NCBI RefSeq assembly: GCF_001042485.2
Contig: NZ_LBMN02000018.1
Location: 78,048 to 142,047, forward strand
Source: Bacillus paralicheniformis
GTDB lineage: Bacteria > Bacillota > Bacilli > Bacillales > Bacillaceae
Direction of reading: 5' to 3'
DNA length: 64,000 bases
Numbering within the stretch: the first letter of the stretch is position 1; every line of letters starts with the position of its first letter. The position numbers and the translations under genes are program-made. The notes beneath the pieces were generated by a model. That model worked only from the letters and a program-made list of their open reading frames with translations, had not been told where the DNA came from and made no database searches. Shown here in pieces: positions 9,031 to 17,860 of this stretch.

Positions 9031-9504
9031 ATGAGTCATAAGCGAGGCGTTTTATTTGAAATCCCGAACGGGTACGGGCGCTTTCTTCTCGATATGCTGA
9101 AGCCGGTTGAACCGGCCGATTTCAATTGGCTGCTTGCCGATGGCGAATGCTATCTCGTGGAAAACGGTGAATTGTCAGATGAAAATCTTTTTCCTCAAGA
9201 TCCGCAGGTGATGACAGGAGAAGCATTTAAAAAAAGGCTGGAAGACGCAAGGTACTATCTCATCTTCGCCGATCTGAAGGCTTTTCCGAAGGATGGCCAT
9301 CCTGAAGATGTCAGCACATATGAATCATATATGAAAAGCAGCTGCGAGCTGATTGTGCTTACAGCCGATTCGAGTTTTGTCACGATATACTGCAAAGATC
9401 AAAAAAAACTGGAGCTTCTATATCAAAATGCAAAGGACTGCGGTTTCAAGCGGATTGAATATATAACGGATCACAACGATGCCAGGACAGGAATGTATGT
9501 GTAG
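9031..9504 (+). CDS. DUF2691 family protein of unknown function
   Basis: 157 residues, soluble and acidic, without signal peptide or membrane segment. I recognise it as DUF2691 from the N-terminal pattern KRGVLFEIPNGYGRF and the C-terminal run YCKDQKKLELLYQNAKDCGF. Function is unknown; two-domain Bacillus-restricted proteins of this family are typically encoded singly. The reading frame is open upstream to 8983 inside pepV, but ATG 9031 with GAGAGTGAT before it is the natural start. It sits 16 bp after pepV and ends in a strong terminator. I do not remember it at this position in B. subtilis 168, so it may be a clade-specific insertion. Confidence 0.75.
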   Translation: MSHKRGVLFEIPNGYGRFLLDMLKPVEPADFNWLLADGECYLVENGELSDENLFPQDPQVMTGEAFKKRLEDARYYLIFADLKAFPKDGHPEDVSTYESYMKSSCELIVLTADSSFVTIYCKDQKKLELLYQNAKDCGFKRIEYITDHNDARTGMYV

Positions 9505-9517
9505 CATAACGAAGACG

Positions 9518-9541
9518 GCCGCTCTCTAGAGCGGCTTTTTT
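9518..9541 (+). terminator. Terminator after the pepV-DUF2691 unit
   Basis: GCCGCTC stem, TCTA tetraloop, GAGCGGC, then six T. Confidence 0.9.
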
Positions 9542-9862
9542 GCTGTTAAACATTGCTGTTTTCAGGAGAGGGGCTTTTTGAAGCAGGAAAAGGAATTGCT
9601 GCATGTGAGGAAACGGTTTTATTCATTTTATTTTTTGTTCTTTTTCGGTTACGGGCGTTTTATCCGCTTCTTTCCGTGTCGTCAGACCCTCGCATTCGTT
9701 GTCAGGCCTGCTAAGTCGGTGCTCACGAACAAAAGAGAAACGGCGGCTAACGGAGCAGGCGTCGTCCTGCCTGAACACTGCCGTCATCACAATCCTGTGA
9801 AAACCAGCTCCAATGCTCGGCCTTCCTAGACTGCAAGGGTTGCGGTTCACGCTAAAAAGATG
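9542..9862. other. Intergenic stretch without a convincing gene
   Basis: About 320 bp between two terminators. A TTG-initiated frame at 9578-9829 (83 codons, after GAGAGGGGC) gives a compositionally odd, Arg/Phe-rich product without recognisable domain, and the opposite strand is equally open; I regard both as chance or as remnant sequence. Confidence 0.5.
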
Positions 9863-9901
9863 AAAAAATCCCAAAACGTCTCTTAGCTTTGGGATTTTTT
9901 C
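9863..9901. terminator. Bidirectional terminator hairpin
   Basis: AAAAAATCCCAAA pairs perfectly with TTTGGGATTTTTT (13 bp) around a 12-nt loop, giving T-runs on both strands. It is the outer of two hairpins downstream of ytkP. Confidence 0.75.
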
Positions 9902-9908
9902 AACAATC

Positions 9909-9941
9909 TGAGCCTGATTTCACAACAGAAACCAGGCTTTT
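9909..9941 (-). terminator. Inner hairpin just after ytkP stop
   Basis: AGCCTG/CAGGCT stem extended by TTTC/GAAA with one mismatch, immediately downstream of the ytkP stop on the minus strand. No T-run follows on that strand, so it may act together with the outer hairpin at 9863-9901. Confidence 0.5.
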
Positions 9942-9946
9942 CTCTC

Positions 9947-10879
9947 TTAATCAAATTGAAATAAATCGCTTGATAAATAGCGTTCTCCTGTATCGGCTGT
10001 CATACAGACGACCACTTTGTCGGGAGGGAGCTTCTTAGCTGTTTCAACAGCGGCGAAGCAAGCGGCCCCAGAAGAAGGGCCGACAAGGATTCCTTCTTCC
10101 CGCGCCAATCTGCGCGTCATCTCATAGGCTTCTTCGTCCTTGATCTTTAAGATTTCGTCATAGACGTTTTCGTTTAAAATGTTTGGAATAAATCCCGGAC
10201 TTGTCCCGACAAGCTTGTGCTTTCCCGGTTTGCCCCCGGATAAAACAGGCGACCCTGCAGGTTCTGCCACATGAACGGTTATCCCCGGAAATAACGCTTT
10301 CAGCTTTTCGCCTGTTCCGGTAATCGTTCCCCCTGTTCCTGCTGTTGCAACAAATGCGGCAAGTGGTTTGCCGATTTCTTCTATTGCCCGGGCAATTTCC
10401 AGAGCGGTTGATCTCCGGTGAGCCTCCGGATTGGCTTCATTATCAAACTGCATCGGAATAAAGCTGCCCGGAATTTCCCGAGCAAGCTCCTGCGCTTTTT
10501 TGATGCTGCCCGGCATCCTTTCATCCCCCGGCGTCAGGACGACCTCAGCTCCGTACGCTTTCAGAAGGTTGATCCGCTCTTTTGTCATCGTATCAGGCAT
10601 AACAAGAATGGCTTTGTAGCCTCTTGCCGCAGCGTTCATCGCAAGGCCGATGCCGGTGTTTCCGCTCGTCGGTTCGATGATGGTTGAACCCGGTTTCAGC
10701 AGGCCTTTTTCTTCGGCATCCACAATCATTTGGTAGGCCGCGCGGTCTTTCACGCTTCCGCTCGGATTAAAAGATTCAAGCTTGATATAAACTTGGGCTG
10801 CGTTTTCGGGCTGAACGCGGTTCAACTTGACAAGGGGCGTTTCCCCGATTAATTCTGCAATATTGTGAACGGCTTTCAC
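9947..10879 (-). CDS. ytkP: Cysteine synthase homologue YtkP (O-acetylserine sulfhydrylase family)
   Basis: 310 residues, PLP fold type II. The Schiff-base lysine is K44 in NPSGSVKDRA, the substrate loop is TSGNTG at 71-76, and the phosphate-binding glycine loop is TAGTGGTITG near residue 180. By family it makes cysteine from O-acetylserine and sulfide. In B. subtilis CysK is the main enzyme and YtkP is a paralogue with less clear role, so the exact substrate is uncertain. The start is the ATG at 10879 ahead of KAVHNIAEL. It is transcribed alone, divergent from thpR; I see no S-box or T-box in the 140-bp gap. Confidence 0.88.
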   Translation of the reverse strand: MKAVHNIAELIGETPLVKLNRVQPENAAQVYIKLESFNPSGSVKDRAAYQMIVDAEEKGLLKPGSTIIEPTSGNTGIGLAMNAAARGYKAILVMPDTMTKERINLLKAYGAEVVLTPGDERMPGSIKKAQELAREIPGSFIPMQFDNEANPEAHRRSTALEIARAIEEIGKPLAAFVATAGTGGTITGTGEKLKALFPGITVHVAEPAGSPVLSGGKPGKHKLVGTSPGFIPNILNENVYDEILKIKDEEAYEMTRRLAREEGILVGPSSGAACFAAVETAKKLPPDKVVVCMTADTGERYLSSDLFQFD

Positions 10880-11018
10880 GGCTGTGCACCCTTTCCAAAA
10901 AACATGATTCTGTCATTATCCTATCATAAGGCCTCGGAAAGTGGAAAATAGAGAGGTTATAAGTCCTTATATTTTTTGTTAAAATATAGAGAAGACGAAT
11001 GAGGAGGAAGCCATACAT

Positions 11019-11624
11019 ATGTCAGTCAAACCGCATTACTTTATTGGAATTCCAATTCCGGCGGAGCTTAGTGAGCCGCTTTATCGAACAGTCAGCAGCC
11101 GTCCGGAATTTTCTTTTCATAGATGGGTGCATCCTTTGGACTATCACATCACCCTCGTGTTCCTCGGCTCCGCTGAAGAAGAGCAGCTGGCTATGCTTGC
11201 TGACAGCCTCAAGCTGATCTCCGCTGAGACGGCTCCGTTTCAGATTGCCTTGAAACGTTTCGGAACCTTCGGCAAGCCGTCGGAGCCGAGAATTCTTCAT
11301 GCGGAACCGGAATACTCAGACGCTCTCTTTCACGTGAGGGAACGGGTGAAGCATGCTGCAGATGCGGCGGGATTTGAAATTGAAAAACGGCCTTTTCATC
11401 CACATATGACGGTTGCTAGAAAGTGGAATGGATCGGCTTCTTTTAACGGCCGCCTGGAGCCTCTTGAAGACGCGGTGTCTTTTATGGCCGGGCATTTCAC
11501 CATCTTTCAAACTCATTTAGACAGGCTTCCCAAATATGAGCATCAAGCCGTTTTCCATTTCGGTGAACGGCCGGCTGCAGAAAAGCAAGATTCGGAGATG
11601 AACGCAGATGGCACAGATTATTAA
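11019..11624 (+). CDS. thpR: RNA 2',3'-cyclic 3'-phosphodiesterase ThpR (2'-5' RNA ligase family, YtlP)
   Basis: 201 residues, 2H phosphoesterase. Both signature HxT motifs are present: HIT at 43-45 ([10 protein letters not shown]) and HMT at 129-131 ([10 protein letters not shown]). The family hydrolyses 2',3'-cyclic phosphate ends of RNA and can reversibly form 2'-5' linkages in vitro. The last 20 or so residues are polar and extend past the usual core. GAGGAGG precedes the ATG by 11 nt. The coding region overlaps the start of ytlQ by 17 bp, so it heads a compact operon thpR-ytlQ-ytlR-amyX. Confidence 0.88.
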   Translation: MSVKPHYFIGIPIPAELSEPLYRTVSSRPEFSFHRWVHPLDYHITLVFLGSAEEEQLAMLADSLKLISAETAPFQIALKRFGTFGKPSEPRILHAEPEYSDALFHVRERVKHAADAAGFEIEKRPFHPHMTVARKWNGSASFNGRLEPLEDAVSFMAGHFTIFQTHLDRLPKYEHQAVFHFGERPAAEKQDSEMNADGTDY

Positions 11625-12549
11625 AATACAGGATTGCATTTCAAGGTATGAACAGGATCCTTATCATTATATCAACCAGTTTATCCGCTTGAAAAAGCAG
11701 CGCTGGCAGTCAATTAAAGAGATGGCTGAGAAAAAGAAAGACAGCCTTCATTACGATAAAGAAGCCGCCGATGATGAAACGGTCGGAAAAAGAAAGAAGA
11801 CATTTACATTAAAGAGAAAAAAAGAAGCATCCGATATTAATAAAGGAAAAGAAGCCGATGAATGGTTTAACGGACTGGACGGAGAAACGGATGAAAGCTT
11901 GATTGCAAGAATTCCTGCGGCACGGGAGGAACTCGTGTCGTTTTTCAAAGAATACGTGTACGAGTTTCAGCTGAAATGGGCAAGCTCGACAATCTCTGAC
12001 ATATCCAGGCTTTCCCGGGAAATAAAAAGCGATAAAATCCTGCACATTTTGGCACAGCAGCTGCCGGATTCATATTTCATCATGTATCGGCCGGTGCTGC
12101 AGGTAAATCAGGCTGCGGTAGAGCTCAGCGTCTTGATTCTCACACCTCTTGAGATCTACTGTATATCATTTCTCGAAGGCGAGAAGGACAGCGCATTTAT
12201 CGGTTCCAAAGATCGTTTTTGGAAAGAAAAAACGGTAAGGGGAAGGGAACGGTCACTGTTAAATCCGGCTGTTGAGCTTCTCAGGACAGGCACGGTTCTT
12301 TCCGGCTTGTTAAAGGGATCGGGAATTGAACTGCCTGTGCGCAAAGTTGTTGTCAGCCGGACATCGTATATCGATTATCCGGAACCTCCTTACGGAATCG
12401 GCATTTGCGACAAAAGACACTGGAAAGAGTGGCTGGAGAAGCAGCAAAAGAACTTCGCCCCGATTAAAAGCCAGCAGCTGAAAACGGCGAAAATTCTGTT
12501 GTCGCACGGCGTCTCCGACTCGATGCGGAGACAGGAATGGCTGAGCTGA
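11608..12549 (+). CDS. ytlQ: Conserved hypothetical protein YtlQ
   Basis: 313 residues, soluble, with a Lys-rich charged segment at about 40-80 followed by a mixed alpha/beta C-terminal half. I recognise it only as the YtlQ orthologue by position and general sequence. The C-terminal part (a beta-hairpin-rich stretch around residues 160-245 ending in [18 protein letters not shown]) is reminiscent of NERD nuclease-like domains, but I cannot place catalytic residues and make no functional claim. It overlaps thpR by 17 bp and is followed by ytlR after 52 bp, consistent with one transcript. Confidence 0.8.
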   Translation: MAQIIKIQDCISRYEQDPYHYINQFIRLKKQRWQSIKEMAEKKKDSLHYDKEAADDETVGKRKKTFTLKRKKEASDINKGKEADEWFNGLDGETDESLIARIPAAREELVSFFKEYVYEFQLKWASSTISDISRLSREIKSDKILHILAQQLPDSYFIMYRPVLQVNQAAVELSVLILTPLEIYCISFLEGEKDSAFIGSKDRFWKEKTVRGRERSLLNPAVELLRTGTVLSGLLKGSGIELPVRKVVVSRTSYIDYPEPPYGIGICDKRHWKEWLEKQQKNFAPIKSQQLKTAKILLSHGVSDSMRRQEWLS

Positions 12550-12601
12550 CCGCCAGAACGTTATCCCGGCTTTTTCATACTATAAAATGGAGAATGGAAT
12601 C

Positions 12602-13522
12602 ATGAGCGATTGGTATATCATCATAAATCCAAAGGCGGGAAATGCGACGGCCTTCAGAGTATGGAAATCATTGCAGAAAGACCTTCAAAAGGCAAATATA
12701 TCGTACCGCTCATTTATGACCCAGCATCCCGGGCATGCTGAAGTGTTGGCAAGGCAAATATCAACGATGCAGGATGACAGGCTGAAGCGTCTGCTGGTGA
12801 TCGGCGGGGACGGAACCGTCCATGAAGTGCTCAACGGCTTAGTCAGCTTGCGGGATATTCAGCTGAGCGTCATCCCGTCGGGCTTAAATAATGATTTTAA
12901 ACGCGGCTTTGCCGTGAAAAAATCGAATGTCATTAAAGAAATGAAGCGAAAAGGGCAATCGCTGACCCGGACCTATGCCCTCGGAAGCTTTCATACGAAA
13001 GACAGTGAAAACGAACTTTATTTTGCCAATCATCTCAGCCTAGGATTTGATGCCTGCGCCGTCAAAAAGATGACTGCTTTGCCGAAATGGACGGCTGCTC
13101 TCAGGCTGAATCATTTGATTCAGCCACTGATTTTCTTTGTTACGGCGTTTACGTTTAAACCGTTTGTTCTTTCGTATGAGAATGGGGATGACAAGCGTAC
13201 GTTTAAAAAAATCTGGTTTGCGTCGGTTTCAAATCACCCCTACTATGGCGGAGACATGAAGATTGCACCGAACGCGAATCCGCGGGATGAGTTTTTAGAC
13301 GTGATCATTATTGAAGACCGCTCCTTATTGAAAAAAGCCGGCCTCTTGTTTGCAATGATATTCGGCAAACACATCGGTAAAAACGGTGTTACGGCGTTTA
13401 AGACGAAAGAAATTTATTTTCATACGAATGAGCGGGTGCTCTTTCAAGCGGATGGAGAGGTGATCGGCTGGGCGCCCGTTTTCATCAAAACAGGGACCGA
13501 ATCTCTTCGGTTAAGAGCATAA
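12602..13522 (+). CDS. ytlR: Diacylglycerol/lipid kinase family protein YtlR
   Basis: 306 residues of the DAGK catalytic-domain (YegS/BmrU) family. Visible motifs are NPKAGN at 9-14, the nucleotide-binding GGDGT at 68-72 (then VHEVLNGL), PSGLNNDFKRG near 100 and a C-terminal QADGE. By family it phosphorylates a lipid or sphingolipid-like acceptor; the substrate in Bacillus is not known. The essential lipid kinase is DgkB elsewhere in the genome. I use ATG 12602 rather than the upstream ATG at 12587 because GGAG at 12589-12592 is the ribosome site and the homologous start is MSDWYIIINP. Confidence 0.87.
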   Translation: MSDWYIIINPKAGNATAFRVWKSLQKDLQKANISYRSFMTQHPGHAEVLARQISTMQDDRLKRLLVIGGDGTVHEVLNGLVSLRDIQLSVIPSGLNNDFKRGFAVKKSNVIKEMKRKGQSLTRTYALGSFHTKDSENELYFANHLSLGFDACAVKKMTALPKWTAALRLNHLIQPLIFFVTAFTFKPFVLSYENGDDKRTFKKIWFASVSNHPYYGGDMKIAPNANPRDEFLDVIIIEDRSLLKKAGLLFAMIFGKHIGKNGVTAFKTKEIYFHTNERVLFQADGEVIGWAPVFIKTGTESLRLRA

Positions 13523-13548
13523 ATCTTTCGAATGAAGGAGAGACTGAG

Positions 13549-15681
13549 ATGCCGGGTATCAGCCGCCCGTTTGAAGCTTATCTCGATGAAATGAGAACGA
13601 TCACTGTTTTAGTTCCGAAGAGCCGCGCGTCAAGCTGCAGCCCCCCTTTTCTGCTTGAAGATGATCAAGGAGGGAAGATAGAGCTTTCGGTAAAAGCGAC
13701 GGAGGAGCTTGAGGAGAAATTCAAGTATGTTCTCGAAAGCAGCCGCCCCGTTCCATTCGGAAGAGTTCATAAAGTATGCTGTGAAGAAAGCGTCTGGACA
13801 GACCTGCAAATTGGTTCTGTTACGCGAAGTGCGGCGTTTGACAAGGCTTTTTTTTATGACGGCCGTCTCGGTGCTTTTTATTCAAAAGAGTGTACTTTAT
13901 TTAAGGTATGGGCGCCGACCGCGAGTACGGCAGCGATCAAGCTGGAGAGCCCTGATTCGCTTCAAACAAATACTTTTCAAATGATGCGCAGAGAAAAGGG
14001 GGTTTTTGAGGTAACGGTCGAAGGCGATCTGAACGGCTGGTCCTATTTATATAAGCTTTATGTAAACGGGACGCCGTTATTTACAGTCGATCCTTATGCG
14101 AAAGCTGTTACGGTAAACGGGGAAAAGGGCGTTGTAATAGATCCTGAGGAAGTCAAAGTGAAAAAATACCGTGCGCCAAGCCTTCACAGTCCCTGTGATG
14201 CGATTATATATGAGGTTCACATCCGCGATTTTTCGATTCATGAAGACAGCGGTATGCGCCATAAAGGCAAATATCTTGCTTTTACAGAGGACGGAACTGA
14301 AACGTCCGGCGGCTTCTCAACGGGAATTGCCTATTTGAAAGAGCTCGGCGTTACCCATATCGAGGTTCTGCCCTTTCACGATTTTGCCGGAGTTGACGAG
14401 CTGTCTCCGGACCAATCCTATAATTGGGGCTATAACCCCCTTCATTTTAATGCGCCTGAAGGAAGCTATTCGCTCGATCCGCAGAACCCCAAAAGCAGAA
14501 TCACCGAGCTGAAAAAGATGATTCAGACGCTGCACAAACACGGCTTCTCCGTGATCATGGATGCCGTATATAATCATGTGTACAAGAGGGAAACATCCCC
14601 TTTTGAAAAAACGGTTCCCGGGTATTTTTTCAGACATAATGAATACGGTTTTCCAGCCGACGGAACAGGCGTCGGAAATGACATTGCATCTGAGCGGCTG
14701 ATGGTGCGAAAATATATTCTCGATTCTGTCCGCTATTGGCTTGAAGAATATGATGTCGACGGAATTCGTTTTGATTTAATGGGCATTCTTGATATTGAAA
14801 CCGTCCGCCAAATTAGTAAGCTTGCCGAGAATGTGAAGCCGGACGCGCTCCTGTTCGGAGAAGGCTGGGATTTAAATACCCCGCTTGAAAGCGGGCAAAA
14901 AGCAACATTGCAAAATGCCGGGAAAGTTCCGGCGGTCGGTTTTTTTAATGATCGGTTCAGAAACGCAGTCAAAGGGAGTACATTTGAGCTCGGTGACCGC
15001 GGATATGCTTTAGGGGACACTGGAAAAAAAGCTGAGCTTCAACATGGAATTGCCGGCTCACCGGGATTCTTGCTGCCGCCACAGTCAATCAATTATGCGG
15101 AGTGCCATGACAATCATACGTTTTGGGATAAGATGGCCTTCTGTTCGGAAGAAGATGCCTGCACAAAACGGCTCAGACAAAGGCTCGCGCTGTCGATCGT
15201 CCTGCTTTCGCAAGGCGTTCCATTTCTTCATGCCGGGCAGGAATTTTGCCGAACAAAGAATGGGGACAGCAACAGCTACAGGTCGGGAGATGGCATCAAC
15301 AGGCTCGATTGGGAAAAGCGGGCGGAGCTTTGCGAGGACGTCGAATATGTGCGCCAGCTGATCAGGCTGCGGAGAAGCCATCCCGCTTTTCGTCTGCAAA
15401 AAGAGGAGGAAGTCAAGGAACATCTTTCTTTTATGAGCGGTACAGGAGAAGTGACGGCCTACAAGCTGAAGAACATTGCAGCATTTGATCCCTGGAACGA
15501 AATCATAGTGGTGCATTGTCCGTCTGCAAAAAAGGAAACGCTTGAGCTGCCCGCCCAGAAACAGTACTTGCTGCACTGCGATCCTTTTACGTTCTTCAAT
15601 GGGAAGGTTCAAGCGGAAAAAAGGCTTCGGCTGAACGGCATCGGAACCTATGTTCTATACGAACCAAAAGGGATTTTTTAG
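13549..15681 (+). CDS. amyX: Type I pullulanase AmyX (GH13 debranching enzyme)
   Basis: 710 residues without signal peptide, so intracellular. An N-terminal module is followed by a CBM48-like domain (about 105-205) and the GH13 barrel. The type I pullulanase signature YNWGYNP is at 291-297; catalytic nucleophile D409 (GIRFDLMG), acid/base E438 (LFGEGWD) and transition-state aspartate D521 (ECHDNH) are present. It hydrolyses alpha-1,6 branches of pullulan, glycogen and limit dextrins. It is the last gene of the thpR operon, 26 bp after ytlR, with AAGGAGAG before the ATG. Length agrees with B. subtilis AmyX (about 718). Confidence 0.93.
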   Translation: MPGISRPFEAYLDEMRTITVLVPKSRASSCSPPFLLEDDQGGKIELSVKATEELEEKFKYVLESSRPVPFGRVHKVCCEESVWTDLQIGSVTRSAAFDKAFFYDGRLGAFYSKECTLFKVWAPTASTAAIKLESPDSLQTNTFQMMRREKGVFEVTVEGDLNGWSYLYKLYVNGTPLFTVDPYAKAVTVNGEKGVVIDPEEVKVKKYRAPSLHSPCDAIIYEVHIRDFSIHEDSGMRHKGKYLAFTEDGTETSGGFSTGIAYLKELGVTHIEVLPFHDFAGVDELSPDQSYNWGYNPLHFNAPEGSYSLDPQNPKSRITELKKMIQTLHKHGFSVIMDAVYNHVYKRETSPFEKTVPGYFFRHNEYGFPADGTGVGNDIASERLMVRKYILDSVRYWLEEYDVDGIRFDLMGILDIETVRQISKLAENVKPDALLFGEGWDLNTPLESGQKATLQNAGKVPAVGFFNDRFRNAVKGSTFELGDRGYALGDTGKKAELQHGIAGSPGFLLPPQSINYAECHDNHTFWDKMAFCSEEDACTKRLRQRLALSIVLLSQGVPFLHAGQEFCRTKNGDSNSYRSGDGINRLDWEKRAELCEDVEYVRQLIRLRRSHPAFRLQKEEEVKEHLSFMSGTGEVTAYKLKNIAAFDPWNEIIVVHCPSAKKETLELPAQKQYLLHCDPFTFFNGKVQAEKRLRLNGIGTYVLYEPKGIF

Positions 15682-15719
15682 TTTTGCTTGACGAAGTTTG
15701 GCGTCTAGCGCTAAAATTT

Positions 15720-15769
15720 AAAAGACGGCTATTGTTTAGCACAAATGACTCTCAATAGCCGTCTTTTTA
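15720..15769 (+). terminator. Terminator after amyX
   Basis: AAAGACGGCTATTG pairs with CAATAGCCGTCTTT (14 bp) around an 18-nt loop, followed by TTTAT. Confidence 0.85.
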
Positions 15770-15868
15770 TTTAATATAAAGAGACGACAATACAAGCGGT
15801 TTGCTGCCCGCTCTAGGGAGCAGATGCTTTTTAAAATCTTTTAATGAAATGATGGGTTGAAAATCGAT

Positions 15869-16672
15869 ATGAACTGGTTGGGACAATTACTAGGTAGCGA
15901 ATGGGAGATTTCCCCCGCAGGAGGAGCTACAGGAGACGCATATTATGCAGAACATAATGGACAGCAGCTTTTTTTAAAGCGCAACAGCTCTCCTTTTTTG
16001 GCTGTCCTGTCCGCGGAAGGAATTGTTCCTAAGCTCGTTTGGACAAAACGAATGGAAAACGGGGATGTGATTACAGCACAGCACTGGCTCAAGGGAAGAG
16101 AACTGAAGCCGAAGGATATGAACAGCCAGGCGGTGGCTGAGATGCTTCGGAAAATTCACAGCTCCAAAGAGCTTTTAGACATGCTGAAGAGACTCGGCAA
16201 GCAGCCTTTTCAGCCAAGCTCTGTAATCACTCAATTGAAGCAGTTTATCCAGGCCCGGCAATATCCGATACCGCAGCTTGACCAAGCCCTTTTGTATCTG
16301 GAGCACCATCTCGATGATGTACAGTCCGGAGAAAAGGTCGTCTGTCACTGCGATGTGAATCATAACAATTGGCTTCTTACAGATCAGAACCAGCTTTATT
16401 TAATCGATTGGGATGGAGCGATGATTGCAGACCCCGCGATCGATCTGGGGCCGCTTCTTTATCATTACGTTGAAGAGCGGGAATGGGGAAGCTGGCTCGA
16501 ACGCTACGGCTCTTCGTTAACGGACAATCTCAGGCTGAGAATGGCCTGGTACGTATTGGCGGAAAAAGCAATGACAACACTCTGGCAAGAAGCGAAAGGC
16601 AATCAGGAAGGCTTTCACCAAGGGCTGGAACAGCTTCACGCATTAATGAAGCGTCTCGCCGGAGCTTCATGA
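15869..16672 (+). CDS. ytmP: Phosphotransferase YtmP (choline kinase/aminoglycoside phosphotransferase fold)
   Basis: 267 residues with a protein-kinase-like small-molecule phosphotransferase fold. The catalytic Brenner motif HCDVNHNNW is at 160-168 and the metal-binding IDWDGA at 179-184; an ATP lysine lies in LFLKRN near residue 38. Relatives include LicA/choline kinases and APH enzymes, but the acceptor here is unknown. An in-frame TTG at 15857 adds four residues; neither start has a strong Shine-Dalgarno, and I take ATG 15869 since the orthologue begins MNWL. Its stop shares the palindrome TCATGA with the stop of convergent ytzH. Confidence 0.87.
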   Translation: MNWLGQLLGSEWEISPAGGATGDAYYAEHNGQQLFLKRNSSPFLAVLSAEGIVPKLVWTKRMENGDVITAQHWLKGRELKPKDMNSQAVAEMLRKIHSSKELLDMLKRLGKQPFQPSSVITQLKQFIQARQYPIPQLDQALLYLEHHLDDVQSGEKVVCHCDVNHNNWLLTDQNQLYLIDWDGAMIADPAIDLGPLLYHYVEEREWGSWLERYGSSLTDNLRLRMAWYVLAEKAMTTLWQEAKGNQEGFHQGLEQLHALMKRLAGAS

Positions 16673-16945
16673 AAATGAGCCGATATCTTCCACCCATTGT
16701 GTGAGATGATCCTGGTGTTCCTGAATGTGGCTGTTGATTGAAGCGGACGATTTTCCCCTCTGGCTGTACAAATAAATGTCTTCGAGAACGCCTTTCAGGC
16801 CGGCGTCAAGATTCGTATTTGCCATTAAAGACTTGATAATCCGCTCCATCTGTTCGCACTCAGCGACGGTTCCGGTGCAGTCTGCCTGATGGTCTGAGAG
16901 AATATCTTTTAATAGATGAATCTGATTTTGCTGATTTAAGCCCAT
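16667..16945 (-). CDS. ytzH: YtzH-like small protein
   Basis: 92 residues, soluble, helical and acidic, with two pairs of charged helices. I recognise the YtzH pattern (GLNQQNQIHLLKDILSDHQ then CGT-like CTGTVAECEQ). Function unknown. A longer frame starts at 16966, but the internal ATG 16945 has GAAGGGAAGTG upstream and matches the orthologue start. It is encoded antisense to the neighbours and its stop overlaps that of ytmP by 6 bp (both TGA within TCATGA at 16667-16672), so the two mRNAs are complementary at their 3' ends. Confidence 0.8.
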   Translation of the reverse strand: MGLNQQNQIHLLKDILSDHQADCTGTVAECEQMERIIKSLMANTNLDAGLKGVLEDIYLYSQRGKSSASINSHIQEHQDHLTQWVEDIGSFS

Positions 16946-17017
16946 AATATTGGCACTTCCCTTCATTCTCGGAGTATATGGATTAAAATGTTCAGAAAGC
17001 TGTAATTTATACGCGAA

Positions 17018-17048
17018 AGACCCGGAGGCCGATCTTCGGTCTTTTTTG
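17018..17048 (+). terminator. Possible weak terminator upstream of trmB
   Basis: AAAGACC and GGTCTTT flank a 16-nt loop and are followed by a T-run. It would stop plus-strand reading from ytmP through ytzH antisense before trmB. The stem is short. Confidence 0.4.
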
Positions 17049-17125
17049 CTTTGGAAGAGGCCTTGCGGGATTCCGGGATTTCATGGTATGTTGTAAGACG
17101 ATATAACAAATAGAGGTGTAAGTAC

Positions 17126-17767
17126 ATGCGAATGCGTCACAAGCCTTGGGCGGATGACTACCTGGCTGAAAACTCTCATATTGTGATCAGCGAGCCGTCT
17201 CAATGTAAAGGGAAATGGCATTCCATTTTTGGAAATGACAACCCGATCCACATCGAAGTAGGAACCGGAAAAGGGCAATTTATTTCAGGAATGGCCCTGC
17301 AAAATCCGGATGTAAACTATATCGGAATCGAATTATTTAAAAGCGTCATCGTAACCGCTGTTGATAAAGTAAAGCAGACAGAGGCGCCGAATGTAAAGCT
17401 TTTGAACATTAATGCCAATATGCTTTCAGACGTTTTTGCAGATGGGGAGGTCGACCGGGTCTATTTGAATTTTTCCGACCCGTGGCCGAAAAAACGCCAT
17501 GCAAAGCGCCGTCTGACCAATCAAGCGTTCTTGAAAAAGTATGAGCAGGTGCTCGGAGGCGAGGGAGCGATTCATTTCAAAACCGATAACCGCGGGTTAT
17601 TTGAGTACTCCCTTACCAGTTTTTCCGAATACGGACTCGTTTTGACGTTCGTCAGCCTTGACCTGCATCAAAGCGATTTTCAAGGAAACGTGATGACCGA
17701 ATACGAAGAAAAGTTCGCCGCTAAAGGCCAGCCGATCTACAGAGTAGAAGCTGAATGGCGAACATAA
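17126..17767 (+). CDS. trmB: tRNA (guanine-N7-)-methyltransferase TrmB (YtmQ)
   Basis: 213 residues, Rossmann-fold SAM-dependent methyltransferase that makes m7G46 in the tRNA variable loop. Seen: a basic N-terminus ([11 protein letters not shown]), the SAM motif EVGTGKGQF at 44-52, and the TrmB signature [15 protein letters not shown] around 114-129 containing the catalytic Asp. Length fits the family. GAGGTG precedes the ATG. It is a single gene ended by its own terminator. Confidence 0.95.
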   Translation: MRMRHKPWADDYLAENSHIVISEPSQCKGKWHSIFGNDNPIHIEVGTGKGQFISGMALQNPDVNYIGIELFKSVIVTAVDKVKQTEAPNVKLLNINANMLSDVFADGEVDRVYLNFSDPWPKKRHAKRRLTNQAFLKKYEQVLGGEGAIHFKTDNRGLFEYSLTSFSEYGLVLTFVSLDLHQSDFQGNVMTEYEEKFAAKGQPIYRVEAEWRT

Positions 17768-17801
17768 AAAAAACAGACTGCTTCCGGCGGTCTGTTTTTT
17801 T
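17768..17801 (+). terminator. Terminator after trmB
   Basis: AAAACAGAC pairs with GTCTGTTTT around an 11-nt loop with seven T in the tail; it begins directly after the stop codon. Confidence 0.9.
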
Positions 17802-17860
17802 GCTTTCAAATGAAGCTTCGGGTTGCGTTTTTTGCTACGATAGGAGAAGGAGGGATGATC

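Noticed and set aside
9578..9829. 83-codon TTG-initiated ORF between two terminators
   Set aside because: Composition unlike Bacillus proteins, opposite strand equally open, no domain; only a purine-rich stretch upstream.
10880..11018. ytkP upstream region checked for an S-box or T-box
   Set aside because: Too short and no conserved T-box sequence or S-box core seen.
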